35,255 nucleotides of DNA from Leptospira biflexa (GTDB lineage: Bacteria > Spirochaetota > Leptospiria > Turneriellales > DYLW01): contig DYLW01000026.1 of the NCBI GenBank assembly GCA_020721865.1, forward strand, positions 1-35,255, in the 5' to 3' direction. How positions within the stretch are numbered: position 1 is the first letter of the stretch; every line of letters starts with the position of its first letter. Positions 16,291-24,974 of the stretch are shown here, piece by piece. The translations under genes and the position numbers were made by a program. The notes under the pieces were generated by a model. The model worked only from the letters and a program-made list of their open reading frames with translations, had not been told where the DNA came from and made no database searches.

Positions 16291-18360
16291 ATGGAAGGAG
16301 AGGATGAGAGTCAGACGTCACGCTTGTTTAGTCAGTTATTGAAGCAAATTCCCTGGCAACATAAATCAATTGTAAAGAAAGCCTTCTTACTCGCCCAGGA
16401 TGCACATAGATACCAGAAAAGAGATTCCGGAGAGCCGTATATTATCCATCCCCTTTCTGTGGCCATTATTTTAACGGAATTCAGCAAGGATCCGGAAGTG
16501 ATTGAGGCCGCTCTTCTCCATGATGTATTGGAAGACACGGATGTTTCTCCGGAAACTCTGAAAACTACTTTTGGAGAAAAGGTGTACCATCTTGTGAATG
16601 GGGTGACAAAAATATCACGGATGAAAAATGAGTCGGCAACGGTTATGCTTATTTCGAATTTACGAAAAATGATCCAGGCAACCGTGGAAGACCAGAGAAC
16701 GCTGGTAATCAAAATTGCGGATCGCTTGCATAATATGCAGACCCTCCAAGCCCTTCCAGAAGATAAACAAAAGCGGATTGCTTTCGAAACCATCAAAATT
16801 TATGCTCCGCTGGCAGGACGGGTGGGAATTTACAAGATAAAATCGGAATTAGAAGATCTGTGTCTGCGGTACCTGGATTTTGAAGAGTATAAAAAAATCC
16901 GGATGTTAGTGGATGAAAAAAAAGCAGATAGGGATGCTTATATCCAGCGGGTGGTTCGGGAAGTGGAAGAGCATCTGAAGGCGGCAAAAATCCGGGCCAC
17001 CGTGGATGGTCGCTCCAAACATTTTTATTCCATCTACAGAAAAATAAAAGAAAAGGGTAGAAGTTTTTCAGAAGTTTATGATCTCTATGCCATTCGTATC
17101 ATCACCTGGAATTTGAATGACTGTTATACGGCCATGGGGATTATCCATGGGGCGTATGAACATATTCCGGGGAGATTCAAGGATTATATTAACCATCGGA
17201 AAAAAAACGGATACCAGAGCCTGCATACCACAGTAACCGGGCCGGAAAAAAGGAATATAGAAGTCCAGATTCGTACCCGTGCTATGCACATGGTGGCAGA
17301 ATACGGAATTGCTGCCCACTGGAGATACAAAGAGGCGAAAAAACTGGCCTCCGATTTGCGACTGGAAATCCCCGGTAAAGCTATTTTGAAGGAAATGAAT
17401 GAATCCCTGGAGATGGAGGATGAGACCAATGAGGACATCTATCAGGAAATAGTGGAAGGGTTGGAAGAACAGGAAAGAGATGATATTTTTGTTTTCACTC
17501 CCCGTGGAGAAATTCATTTTTTCCCCAAAAATTCCACCATTCTGGATTTCGCTTTCCGCATCCACTCGGATTTGGGGCTCCACTGTTCCGGTGCCCGGAT
17601 TGATAATCGCCATGTCTCCATCCGTGCATACCTGAGGAACGGAGAAAAGATACAGATCACTACAAACCCTAATGCCCACCCCAACTCGGACTGGCTCCGT
17701 TATGTGGTTACCGCCCATGCAAAAAACCGGATACGGAATTATCTGCGCAGGATGGTGGGAAGTTATCCTCTGGTGCCGGAAGTCCCCCTGCCGGAGGAAG
17801 GAAAAGAAAATAAATCCACCCCCGTCTCCAAAATTGACCATAAAAAGAAAAAACAGAAAGAAGAGGAAAAAGTCCCGGTTGGGGAAAGTCTGGTCGATTC
17901 CATTGTCTGGGAAGGGGAAAAAACGGTAAAAAAGAAAATTGCCAAGTGTTGCCAGCCGGTTTATGGAAAACCCATCGTTGGGTATATTACCCGTTTGGAT
18001 GGAATTACCGTCCATGACGCAGAATGCAAAATCATCCGGAAAATGATGGATTCTCCGGAAAAAAAAGACCTGATCATTCAACTTTCCTGGGAGGGGGTGA
18101 GCGGTTACATAACGGAACTGGAAGTTCACGGAAATGACCGCGGTCACTTGTACTATGACATCATTAAGGCTTTTGACTACTTTGGGGTGGATATTCTCGA
18201 AGCCAGTGCAAAGACTACCGCAGGGAGAGTGGATGATAAATTCAAGCTCAATGTGGACTCCCGGGAGCAACTGGATAATATTCTGGCCAGGATGAAATCC
18301 ATTCCCGGAATTGAAACGGTGGCCGTGCTTTGCTTCCGGAGAAAAAGGTGTTCCGAATAA
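16291..18360 (+). CDS. rel: Bifunctional (p)ppGpp synthetase/hydrolase (Rel family)
   Basis: This 689-residue protein has the full RelA/SpoT layout: HD hydrolase (about 30-180), synthetase (about 215-350), TGS (about 405-470), a cysteine-containing domain (KCCQPVYGKPIVGYITR) and a C-terminal ACT domain (about 605-685). Hydrolase residues are present in IIHPLSVA, LLHDVLEDTD and KIADRLHNMQTL. The synthetase core is present in RSKHFYSIYRKI and GRFKDYINHRKKNGYQSLHT. Both activities should therefore work, controlling the stringent response. The only rel-type gene in the window, it sits between galE and the VWA-STAS gene. Confidence 0.93.
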   Translation: MEGEDESQTSRLFSQLLKQIPWQHKSIVKKAFLLAQDAHRYQKRDSGEPYIIHPLSVAIILTEFSKDPEVIEAALLHDVLEDTDVSPETLKTTFGEKVYHLVNGVTKISRMKNESATVMLISNLRKMIQATVEDQRTLVIKIADRLHNMQTLQALPEDKQKRIAFETIKIYAPLAGRVGIYKIKSELEDLCLRYLDFEEYKKIRMLVDEKKADRDAYIQRVVREVEEHLKAAKIRATVDGRSKHFYSIYRKIKEKGRSFSEVYDLYAIRIITWNLNDCYTAMGIIHGAYEHIPGRFKDYINHRKKNGYQSLHTTVTGPEKRNIEVQIRTRAMHMVAEYGIAAHWRYKEAKKLASDLRLEIPGKAILKEMNESLEMEDETNEDIYQEIVEGLEEQERDDIFVFTPRGEIHFFPKNSTILDFAFRIHSDLGLHCSGARIDNRHVSIRAYLRNGEKIQITTNPNAHPNSDWLRYVVTAHAKNRIRNYLRRMVGSYPLVPEVPLPEEGKENKSTPVSKIDHKKKKQKEEEKVPVGESLVDSIVWEGEKTVKKKIAKCCQPVYGKPIVGYITRLDGITVHDAECKIIRKMMDSPEKKDLIIQLSWEGVSGYITELEVHGNDRGHLYYDIIKAFDYFGVDILEASAKTTAGRVDDKFKLNVDSREQLDNILARMKSIPGIETVAVLCFRRKRCSE

Positions 18361-18394
18361 AAAAGTGCTTGCCTTAATTGAAACTATTTGATAA

Positions 18395-19999
18395 ATGAGT
18401 ATCATGGAAATATCGGCCAAGTGGGAGTATCCCGGTGTAATCAAAGAACAGAAAAATTTGAACCATTTAATGGTTAAAATGCAAAGTCCTCCGGATCCTT
18501 CCCAAACGCAGCGCAAACCCATCGCCCTTTGCCTGGTCATCGATAAAAGCTGGTCAATGAAAGGAGAAAAAATGGAGGCGGTGTTTAGTGCTTCCAGTAC
18601 TTTTATCAATTGGCTCACCCGCTATGATTTTCTGGGAATAGTGGGCTATGCAGAAGATGTGCAGATCATCCAGAACATGGATTTTGTAAAAGACAAACGC
18701 CAGATTACAGAGCGGCTCAAAGATATACGCATTGGCACCTCCACCAATTTAAGTGCCGGATGGTTACAGGGTCTCCGAATGCTGGAGGAAATGAAAGAAA
18801 CCAATTGCATAAAAAGACTCGTTCTGCTGACCGATGGAATTGCCACCATGGGAATCCAGGAGGATGAGAAGCTGGTGGATATTGCCCGGAGCTACTACCA
18901 GAAGGGCATTGTTACCACCACCATTGGTTTTGGCTCAGATTTTAATGAGGGTTCCCTGAAAGCAGTGGCAGAAGCCGGAAATGGAAATTTTCATTTTATT
19001 GATAATCCAGAAAAAATAACGGAAGTTTTTTACAAAGAATTTCAGAATGTGGGCAGTCTGTATGCCCAGGCCGGGGAATTACGGATAAAGATTCCGGAGG
19101 GATTTCGGTTTCTGGAGCTCTTGACAGGAAAAAGCCAGCCATTGGTTGCGGACGGAGAGGTCAGTTTTAATATTGGGGATCTGATGAGCGATGAAGAAAG
19201 GAAGATTGTCAGTGTCTTTGAAATTGACGGTGATGTCCTTTCCAAAAATCCACAATCCCAGAGTTTGCCCATTGAATTCAAATACCACAACGTTGTGAAT
19301 AATATCAGCAATGAAGTAAAAAATACCACCGCTGTGGTGGAAATTTCCACAACCAAACCGGAAGCAGACTCTGAAGTCCAGTTGGAGGTATTGCTGGCCC
19401 AGGCAGGAAAAGCCATGATTGAATCCTCTGTTATGGCCCAGACTGATATTGATGCGGCTTCCGAATTGCTGAAAAACATAAAGGAAAGGATCCGCAATAA
19501 AATGGAGCTGAATCCCTCTCTGCTGGAAATTCTGTTCAAACGGGTGGATGTGATGATGAAGCGTCTTATGGAAGATTCCAACATGGCCAGAAAAGCCCTT
19601 CTGGTATCCGGAAGCAATCTGTTTACGGAACACTTTAAAGATGATCTGATGATATCCACGCCCATCCACGCCGGAATTTATGAGTTTGCAACCGCCGGGG
19701 ATCTGGATTTATACAATATGCCGGAAGTGAAAAGTGCCATTATGAACAAGATTAAGAAAAGTTACGGCTATGTGGTGATGGATATGAAAAGAACCAATTT
19801 CATAGACTCATCGGCCATTGGCGGGCTCATCCAAATATCCAGTTGGCTCAAGCGGCGGGGGGGAATGCTTGCAGTGGCGAATCTCTCCAATACTGTGATG
19901 AAAATTTTTGAAATGACCCAGTTAAACCGGTATATTTTCGTGGCATCCTCTGTGGAGCAGGCAAAGGAGAAGCTGAACGAGATCCAGAAAGAAGCGTGA
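18395..19999 (+). CDS. VWA domain protein fused to a C-terminal STAS domain
   Basis: This 534-residue protein has no signal peptide. A von Willebrand A domain (about 45-215) keeps its metal site: DKSWSMKG (DxSxS), GTSTNLSAGW (Thr) and LLTDGIATMG (Asp). A beta-rich segment and a helical segment follow (to about 425). The last 105 residues are a STAS domain like anti-sigma factor antagonists: HAGIYEFATAGDLDLYN, then FIDSSAIGGL, which holds the Ser phosphorylated in SpoIIAA-type proteins. VWA and STAS in one cytoplasmic protein is uncommon and suggests a partner-switching output. The next gene starts inside its stop codon (GTGA). Start choice is 18395 or the ATG at 18404. Confidence 0.85.
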   Translation: MSIMEISAKWEYPGVIKEQKNLNHLMVKMQSPPDPSQTQRKPIALCLVIDKSWSMKGEKMEAVFSASSTFINWLTRYDFLGIVGYAEDVQIIQNMDFVKDKRQITERLKDIRIGTSTNLSAGWLQGLRMLEEMKETNCIKRLVLLTDGIATMGIQEDEKLVDIARSYYQKGIVTTTIGFGSDFNEGSLKAVAEAGNGNFHFIDNPEKITEVFYKEFQNVGSLYAQAGELRIKIPEGFRFLELLTGKSQPLVADGEVSFNIGDLMSDEERKIVSVFEIDGDVLSKNPQSQSLPIEFKYHNVVNNISNEVKNTTAVVEISTTKPEADSEVQLEVLLAQAGKAMIESSVMAQTDIDAASELLKNIKERIRNKMELNPSLLEILFKRVDVMMKRLMEDSNMARKALLVSGSNLFTEHFKDDLMISTPIHAGIYEFATAGDLDLYNMPEVKSAIMNKIKKSYGYVVMDMKRTNFIDSSAIGGLIQISSWLKRRGGMLAVANLSNTVMKIFEMTQLNRYIFVASSVEQAKEKLNEIQKEA

Positions 20000-20490
20000 A
20001 ACGTAAAATTATATTTACATTGGGGATTCTGATTTCGTTTTTTGGGTTGTTCCTGTTTTTTCTGGGGATAGGTATGGTTTTTGATGTGAAACCCGAAACC
20101 GCAGATGCTGGTTTACCAATTGCGGTTTTTTCCTTCTCATTCATCATTACTGGCGGTTTGATGCTGTATTGGGCACAGAATGAATCCAAAAAAGATGTGC
20201 AAATCCAACTAGTGGTTTCCACCGTAAAAACCTACCGCAGGATTTCCATGGATAAGCTGTCCGGACTCACCTCGCTGCCCCCGGTACAACTCCGGAAGAT
20301 CATCGGGCGGGCCATCAACCGGCAACTGCTGGTGGGATACTTTGACCGGGGTAGCGATGAATTTTATACCGGGGAATCCGAGCGGCAGAAATCTCCTCAT
20401 AAGTTTTGTGCAGTCTGCGGAGCTCCTCTGGGAAGGGTATACTATGAGGGAGAGACCATTCGTTGTGAGCACTGCGGCTCTGTTATGTGA
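19996..20490 (+). CDS. Small membrane protein with winged-helix-like and zinc-ribbon parts
   Basis: This 164-residue protein starts at a GTG overlapping the VWA-STAS stop (GTGA), so translation is probably coupled. Residues about 1-62 form two membrane segments. A helical segment follows (MDKLSGLTSLPPVQLRKIIG) that resembles a PCI or winged-helix module. The C-terminus is a zinc ribbon (FCAVCGAPL, then CEHCGSVM). Similar small proteins are annotated only generally. It may anchor or signal to the VWA-STAS protein; that is inferred from the coupling. Confidence 0.75.
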   Translation: MKRKIIFTLGILISFFGLFLFFLGIGMVFDVKPETADAGLPIAVFSFSFIITGGLMLYWAQNESKKDVQIQLVVSTVKTYRRISMDKLSGLTSLPPVQLRKIIGRAINRQLLVGYFDRGSDEFYTGESERQKSPHKFCAVCGAPLGRVYYEGETIRCEHCGSVM

Positions 20491-20565
20491 TCCGGTTTTT
20501 ACTTGCAGATATGTAAAAGCATTTGGAAACTGGTAAACGTAGAGTGGTATTCGGAAAAGAAAAGC

Positions 20566-21693
20566 ATGAAGGATAAAAAGGAGCTAAAAAAGGCAAATAA
20601 AAACAGGACTCTTTCTGTTCTGGATGTTCGTTACCAGAAAGAAAAAATATCTGTGTACAATCTGGATGGACCGGAGGATAGTCCAATAAGACGGAAAGAG
20701 AATGAAAAAAAATCCTTAGCGGGAAAGATAAAATTTTTTATTCTGGGGAAAAAGAAGCAGTTCTCCGAAACCATCCGGAGAAAGAAGCAGGAACGGCTCA
20801 CTCTGATGTTCATTCCTCACAATGAAAAAAGTATACGCCATTATCACATATCCAATTTAAACTTAACCATAATCCTCGCCTCGTTTTCTCTGGTAATTAT
20901 TATCAGTTCCATTCTGGTGATCCGCCATAACAGCACCATACAGGAGGTGGATAAGCTGAAGGTCTCCCATAAAGATGCCAGCAAACAGTTTGCAAAAATC
21001 CGCTCAGAAATTTACCAGATTTATTCCTCCTTTGATGATGTACGTACCAATCTGGTCGGTTTGTATTCCATCATAAAAGGGGGTGAAGCGGACAGTATTT
21101 TCGCAAAAGGTGGCGTCTCCATCGACCCCGCCAAAATAAAAGCTTCTGTGGAGAACACTGAGGAAAAAATCAACCAGGAAAAAATTCCGGTGGAAATTTA
21201 CATGCTGAACCGCATTCTGGATGATATAAAAATAGCGGATAAACCTCTGGGTGAAATAAAATCGTTTATACAAAAGCGGAAAAGAATTATTAAAAATACG
21301 CCCACCCTCTGGCCAGTAACCGGATATATTGTAAACTCTTTTGGCAATAAAACCAATGCGATTACACTGCGGTCAGAGACAAATCCAGGCATTGACATTA
21401 TTTCTTTTCCGGGGAATCCTGTGGTGGCCACCGCTCCAGGGAAAGTGGTGCTGATTAAAAAAGATCTGCGCTGGAACTGGACAGTGAAAATAAAACATAA
21501 ATATGGTTATTATACGGTATACAAGGGCTTGGAGCGGGTGACCATTCCAGAAGGGGAAAACCTGGCGAAGGGGGAAACCCTGGGATATCTGGGATACACA
21601 AAGGAAAGTACGGAAAATATTTTGAGGTATGAAATCTATGTGGGGGTGGAAGCTGTGGATCCATTGCCCTATATAAATTATATTCGGGAATAG
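20566..21693 (+). CDS. LytM/M23-like protein lacking zinc ligands (degenerate)
   Basis: This 375-residue protein has a basic cytoplasmic N-terminal region (about 1-95), one membrane segment (about 98-119), a coiled coil (about 125-165) and a LytM-like domain (about 275-365). The fold is recognisable from PGIDIISFPGNPVVATAPG and LAKGETLGYLGY. The zinc site is lost: the first His is Asn in NPGID, YAHL is replaced by VYKGL, and HLHFE by LRYEI. It should be inactive as a peptidase and may act as an activator or scaffold like EnvC. The frame extends up to a TTG at 20503; the ATG at 20566 has a GGAAAAG-like site upstream. A bactofilin follows after 6 bases. Confidence 0.85.
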   Translation: MKDKKELKKANKNRTLSVLDVRYQKEKISVYNLDGPEDSPIRRKENEKKSLAGKIKFFILGKKKQFSETIRRKKQERLTLMFIPHNEKSIRHYHISNLNLTIILASFSLVIIISSILVIRHNSTIQEVDKLKVSHKDASKQFAKIRSEIYQIYSSFDDVRTNLVGLYSIIKGGEADSIFAKGGVSIDPAKIKASVENTEEKINQEKIPVEIYMLNRILDDIKIADKPLGEIKSFIQKRKRIIKNTPTLWPVTGYIVNSFGNKTNAITLRSETNPGIDIISFPGNPVVATAPGKVVLIKKDLRWNWTVKIKHKYGYYTVYKGLERVTIPEGENLAKGETLGYLGYTKESTENILRYEIYVGVEAVDPLPYINYIRE

Positions 21694-21699
21694 AGAGAT

Positions 21700-22059
21700 A
21701 TGGATAATCCTGCAGTAGACACGTTTATAGGTTCCGGAGCCCGGTTTCACGGTGAATTTGAGCTGGAGGGAAGTCTCCGCATTGATGGGTTTTTTACGGG
21801 AAAAATTGAATCCGGAAATACCGTTATTGTGGGGGTGACCGGCGAAGTTCGTACTAACATACACGCCCGAAGGGTCATTGTAGCTGGACGGGTGGATGGA
21901 AATATTTATGGTGAAGAGAGTGTGCATCTCCTATCTGATTCTGTTATACAGGGAGATATTATTACAAAAAATCTGATCATGGATTCCGGGGTAGTTTTTG
22001 AAGGAAGAGCAAAAACCATCATGGAAAATGGAACCGGAAATCCTGCGAACCATAAATAA
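21700..22059 (+). CDS. Bactofilin, copy 2
   Basis: This 119-residue bactofilin (DUF583) has the same beta-helix turns as copy 1: GSLRIDGFFTGKI, VIVGVTGEVRTNI, VIVAGRVDGNI. Its tail is shorter. It starts 6 bases after the degenerate LytM-like gene and is followed 37 bases later by yaaR, so the three are likely one unit. It probably positions or couples with the LytM-like protein at the inner membrane; this is inference from gene order. Confidence 0.93.
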   Translation: MDNPAVDTFIGSGARFHGEFELEGSLRIDGFFTGKIESGNTVIVGVTGEVRTNIHARRVIVAGRVDGNIYGEESVHLLSDSVIQGDIITKNLIMDSGVVFEGRAKTIMENGTGNPANHK

Positions 22060-22096
22060 ATTTACTCCAATCCATCCAACCATCCGAGAATAAAAT

Positions 22097-22546
22097 ATGA
22101 GGGTGGATACCAGACACAATGAAAAAAATCCGGCAGGATACTCACCGGTTACCGGGTCGGTGCGAAGTCCGGCGGATGATTCTGGCTTTGGGATCATCCT
22201 GAAAAATGCTGCAAAGAAAAAAACCATTGAGGAAGATTACAAAAATTTTGAGAAAGTTTCTCTGGATCTGGAGGCTATTGAAAAACGCTTCCTGAAAAAT
22301 CCCAATCAATCTAATTATCGGGCTTATGCGGACTTTGTGCGTTCTCATGTGAGAGCTGCCCAGAAAGATTCCCGTAAAATGAAAAAACTCAAGGATAAAA
22401 ATTCACGGGAATATTTTGTTGTAATCCAGATTGACAGTCTTTTGGATGATATGCTGGAAATGATATATTATGAAAAAAAAGAAATCATTCGTCTTTTACG
22501 GATGATGAGCCAGATACAAGGGCTTCTTTTTGATATTCTTGTCTGA
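22097..22546 (+). CDS. YaaR family protein (DUF327)
   Basis: This 149-residue helical protein matches the DUF327/YaaR family, whose function is not established. The N-terminal 45 residues are polar and probably disordered. The helical core includes LEAIEKRFLKNPN, YRAYADFVRSHVRAAQ and VIQIDSLLDDMLEMI. It is last in the unit after the LytM-like gene and bactofilin. In spirochaetes, as far as I recall, this family is found near bactofilin genes. Its last 62 bases overlap the 3' end of the convergent GGDEF/EAL gene. Confidence 0.8.
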   Translation: MRVDTRHNEKNPAGYSPVTGSVRSPADDSGFGIILKNAAKKKTIEEDYKNFEKVSLDLEAIEKRFLKNPNQSNYRAYADFVRSHVRAAQKDSRKMKKLKDKNSREYFVVIQIDSLLDDMLEMIYYEKKEIIRLLRMMSQIQGLLFDILV

Positions 22547-24233
22547 AAAAATCCGGATTGTAATTGGTAATATATTCTAATATTTCTGTTCTGGGAAGGG
22601 GTTTGGAAAAGAAGTATCCCTGGAGCTCGTCAATCTTCAGATCCGCCAGTTTGGACACTGTGGAAATATCCTCAACCCCCTCTGCGACCGTTCTCAAATT
22701 CATAGCGGATGCCATGCTTGCAATGGCATGGATAATCTGGTAGCCATCCGGAGTGTGGATGCGGCGTATAAAACTGGTATCAATTTTCAGCTCATCCACG
22801 GGAAGATTATGTAACTGGGATAAGGAAGAATAACCTGTTCCAAAATCATCAATGGAAATATGAAATCCTTTTTCCCGTAGCCGATTGGTGGATTCAATCG
22901 TCAGTTTTTTATCAGCCATGGACAGACTTTCCGTAATTTCCAGCATTATTTGGCGGGGTTGTATCTGGTATTTGGCAAGATTCTGGTCGATGGTATCCAG
23001 AAAATTTTCATTAAAAAACTGTGCCTGGGATATATTCACGGAAATTTTAATCTCCGGATTTCCCATCTCACGGGCAAGGGCAAAAGATGATTCCATCATA
23101 AAATTACCAATCTCTATGATCATTCCCGTGGATTCTGCGATGGGAATGAACTGGGACGGCGGAATATTTCCCATCTCTGGATGATTCCATCGGACAAGGG
23201 ATTCCATTCCATGCAGGGAAAAATCAATTGTGCTGACTTTGGGCTGGAAAACCGCATAAATTTCTCCATTTGCAATGGCATTGGATAGCGAGTTTCTTAT
23301 GATAATATCAGTATTATTCCGAATCAGATCCGGCAGCTTGTTATAAGGAAATATATGGTTCTTAAAATTATCCTTTGCGAAAAGCAGTGCACGGTTGGAC
23401 AGAGCAAGCAGTTCCTCCTGATCATCTGTATCTGTGGGAAAAACGGAATATCCCGCCGTAAACTGGATCCGTATTTTCATGGAATCTACGGTAAAAAGCT
23501 GGTTATTCAGCGAATGCAAATCCTGCACCAGTGCCGGGATATGGTTTTCCCCCGCAATATCCGGGAAAAGAAGGATAAATTTATCCGATGTCCAGCGGGC
23601 AATGAACCCTCTGGTGTCCATAAAAACTTTTAAAAATTTTGCTACGTGCAGAATAATCTGGTCTCCGGTTTTTTGCCCAAAGCTTTCATTAAAGTCATTC
23701 ACGGAAGATATGTCCACCAGCACAATGACCAGAAAATTTCCAGATTTTTGTGTCCGGGTGATGGAATCCGTAAGAGTCTGCTCAAACCCGAACATATTGG
23801 GCAATCCGGTGAGGTTGTCATTGTATGCCAAAAATTCCACCCATTTTGTCTCAAAATATTCGTCCGTGTAATCTTCCAGAACAATGATCATTTTTTCCTG
23901 ACCAGCGGTAAAATAGTGACCCCGTATCCATTTCTCTGGTGTTGTCAGTATTTTGGTTATAATTTTTTCCGGTGCTTTGTTTTTTTTGATTAGGTGCCCA
24001 ATACGCTCCCGAATGGTATCCCTTACGGTCTTATCCATATAAGACGTAAAAAAATTTCCGGTGATATTTTTATCCGGAGACCCCGCCAGCAGGGTGTTAG
24101 CGGTTTCATCGGAAGCCAGGATCATGGCATTTTCCTGAACGGTAATAATACCAAACCCAAGGTTTTTCAGAATAAGGCATTTCTCCCAATCGTTATCCAC
24201 ATACCTTTCTGGATTTGGTCTCTGGGCAATCAA
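22485..24233 (-). CDS. PAS-GGDEF-EAL protein; degenerate cyclase, intact c-di-GMP phosphodiesterase
   Basis: This protein of up to 582 residues has a PAS-like region (about 15-130), a GGDEF domain (about 135-300) and an EAL domain (about 315-565). The GGDEF motif is degenerate: RWTSDKF replaces RxGGDEF. The EAL catalytic set is present: ESLVRW, VNISQAQF, LEITES, IDDFGTGYSSL, LKIDTSF, AEGVED and QGYFFSKPL. It should therefore degrade c-di-GMP, with the GGDEF domain perhaps binding GTP as a regulator. The longest start is a TTG at 24233 without a binding site; a GTG at 24200 has AAAGG upstream and may be the real one. Confidence 0.9.
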   Translation of the reverse strand: MIAQRPNPERYVDNDWEKCLILKNLGFGIITVQENAMILASDETANTLLAGSPDKNITGNFFTSYMDKTVRDTIRERIGHLIKKNKAPEKIITKILTTPEKWIRGHYFTAGQEKMIIVLEDYTDEYFETKWVEFLAYNDNLTGLPNMFGFEQTLTDSITRTQKSGNFLVIVLVDISSVNDFNESFGQKTGDQIILHVAKFLKVFMDTRGFIARWTSDKFILLFPDIAGENHIPALVQDLHSLNNQLFTVDSMKIRIQFTAGYSVFPTDTDDQEELLALSNRALLFAKDNFKNHIFPYNKLPDLIRNNTDIIIRNSLSNAIANGEIYAVFQPKVSTIDFSLHGMESLVRWNHPEMGNIPPSQFIPIAESTGMIIEIGNFMMESSFALAREMGNPEIKISVNISQAQFFNENFLDTIDQNLAKYQIQPRQIMLEITESLSMADKKLTIESTNRLREKGFHISIDDFGTGYSSLSQLHNLPVDELKIDTSFIRRIHTPDGYQIIHAIASMASAMNLRTVAEGVEDISTVSKLADLKIDELQGYFFSKPLPRTEILEYITNYNPDFFRQEYQKEALVSGSSSVKDE

Positions 24234-24266
24234 TAATATTTCACCATAAATGAATTCGCGTTGTGG

Positions 24267-24295
24267 TTGACAAATACGCTATTTTCTCATAAACA
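24267..24295 (+). promoter_or_regulatory. Sigma-70-like promoter candidate for the HAMP protein gene
   Basis: TTGACA at 24267-24272 is a perfect -35 element and TAAACA at 24290-24295 is a weak -10, 17 bases apart. The gene starts at 24312 with GGAGG five bases upstream, so the leader would be very short. The weak -10 keeps the call tentative. Confidence 0.4.
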
Positions 24296-24311
24296 GTAAA
24301 TGGAGGATATT

Positions 24312-24974
24312 ATGGAAGAAAATCAGACAACGAAGCAACCCCCGGAACATCCGGAATCCCAGGCATTCCAGAGAAAAAATATTCTGATCAACAAAAAATT
24401 TCAGATAAAAATAATACTCAAGGCATCCATCCCCTTGTTGGTATTCTTTGTCTTTGTATTTATTTCAGGATTTTATGGAATTTATTATCTGCAGAAAGAA
24501 ATACAATTTGAAAATACCAACGAGATGATTATGACCTTGTCCAAATACTTTGGAAGCGAGTATACATCCCAGGATTTGTTCAGTAACATGAAAAAATACA
24601 TGGTGCTTGTTTTGCTTCTGATGTTTTTACTAACCCTTGGGTATATGATTTATATTTTTGTATATTTTTCTCACCGCATTGCTGGTCCTGTTCTGCGGTT
24701 TGAAAAAACAATGGATGAATTACTGCAAGGGAATCTGAAACTGCAGATCCATCTGAGAGAAAAAGATGAGTTTAAAGAAACAGCGGATCATTTTAACCGG
24801 ATGATGGAAGCTCTGAAATCCAGGATTAAGCGGATCAATCAATATAATAAGTACACCCGGGAAACATTGAAGGAAATGATGGATAATTCTTCCCCGGAAA
24901 ACAGGGAGAAATTTCAGAAACTGGAGGATTTAACAAAGGGAATTGAAGAATCCATCCATGAATTCAAATTCTGA
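24312..24974 (+). CDS. HAMP-domain membrane protein
   Basis: This 220-residue protein has a polar N-terminal region and two membrane segments (about 35-60 and 95-120). A HAMP linker follows (RIAGPVLRFEKTMDELLQGN, then FKETADHFNRMM) and a helical tail. It lacks a kinase, cyclase or methyl-accepting domain. The short periplasmic loop (about 30 residues) suggests membrane sensing or a structural role. ATG 24312 is favoured over 24300 because GGAGG lies 5 bases before it. It overlaps the methyltransferase by 17 bases. Confidence 0.82.
   Translation: MEENQTTKQPPEHPESQAFQRKNILINKKFQIKIILKASIPLLVFFVFVFISGFYGIYYLQKEIQFENTNEMIMTLSKYFGSEYTSQDLFSNMKKYMVLVLLLMFLLTLGYMIYIFVYFSHRIAGPVLRFEKTMDELLQGNLKLQIHLREKDEFKETADHFNRMMEALKSRIKRINQYNKYTRETLKEMMDNSSPENREKFQKLEDLTKGIEESIHEFKF

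Noticed and set aside
17068..18618. Long open frame (516 codons) on the minus strand across rel
   Set aside because: It lies antisense to the clear Rel protein, and its translation is rich in Phe, His and Ile without family motifs. It reflects codon bias of the sense gene.
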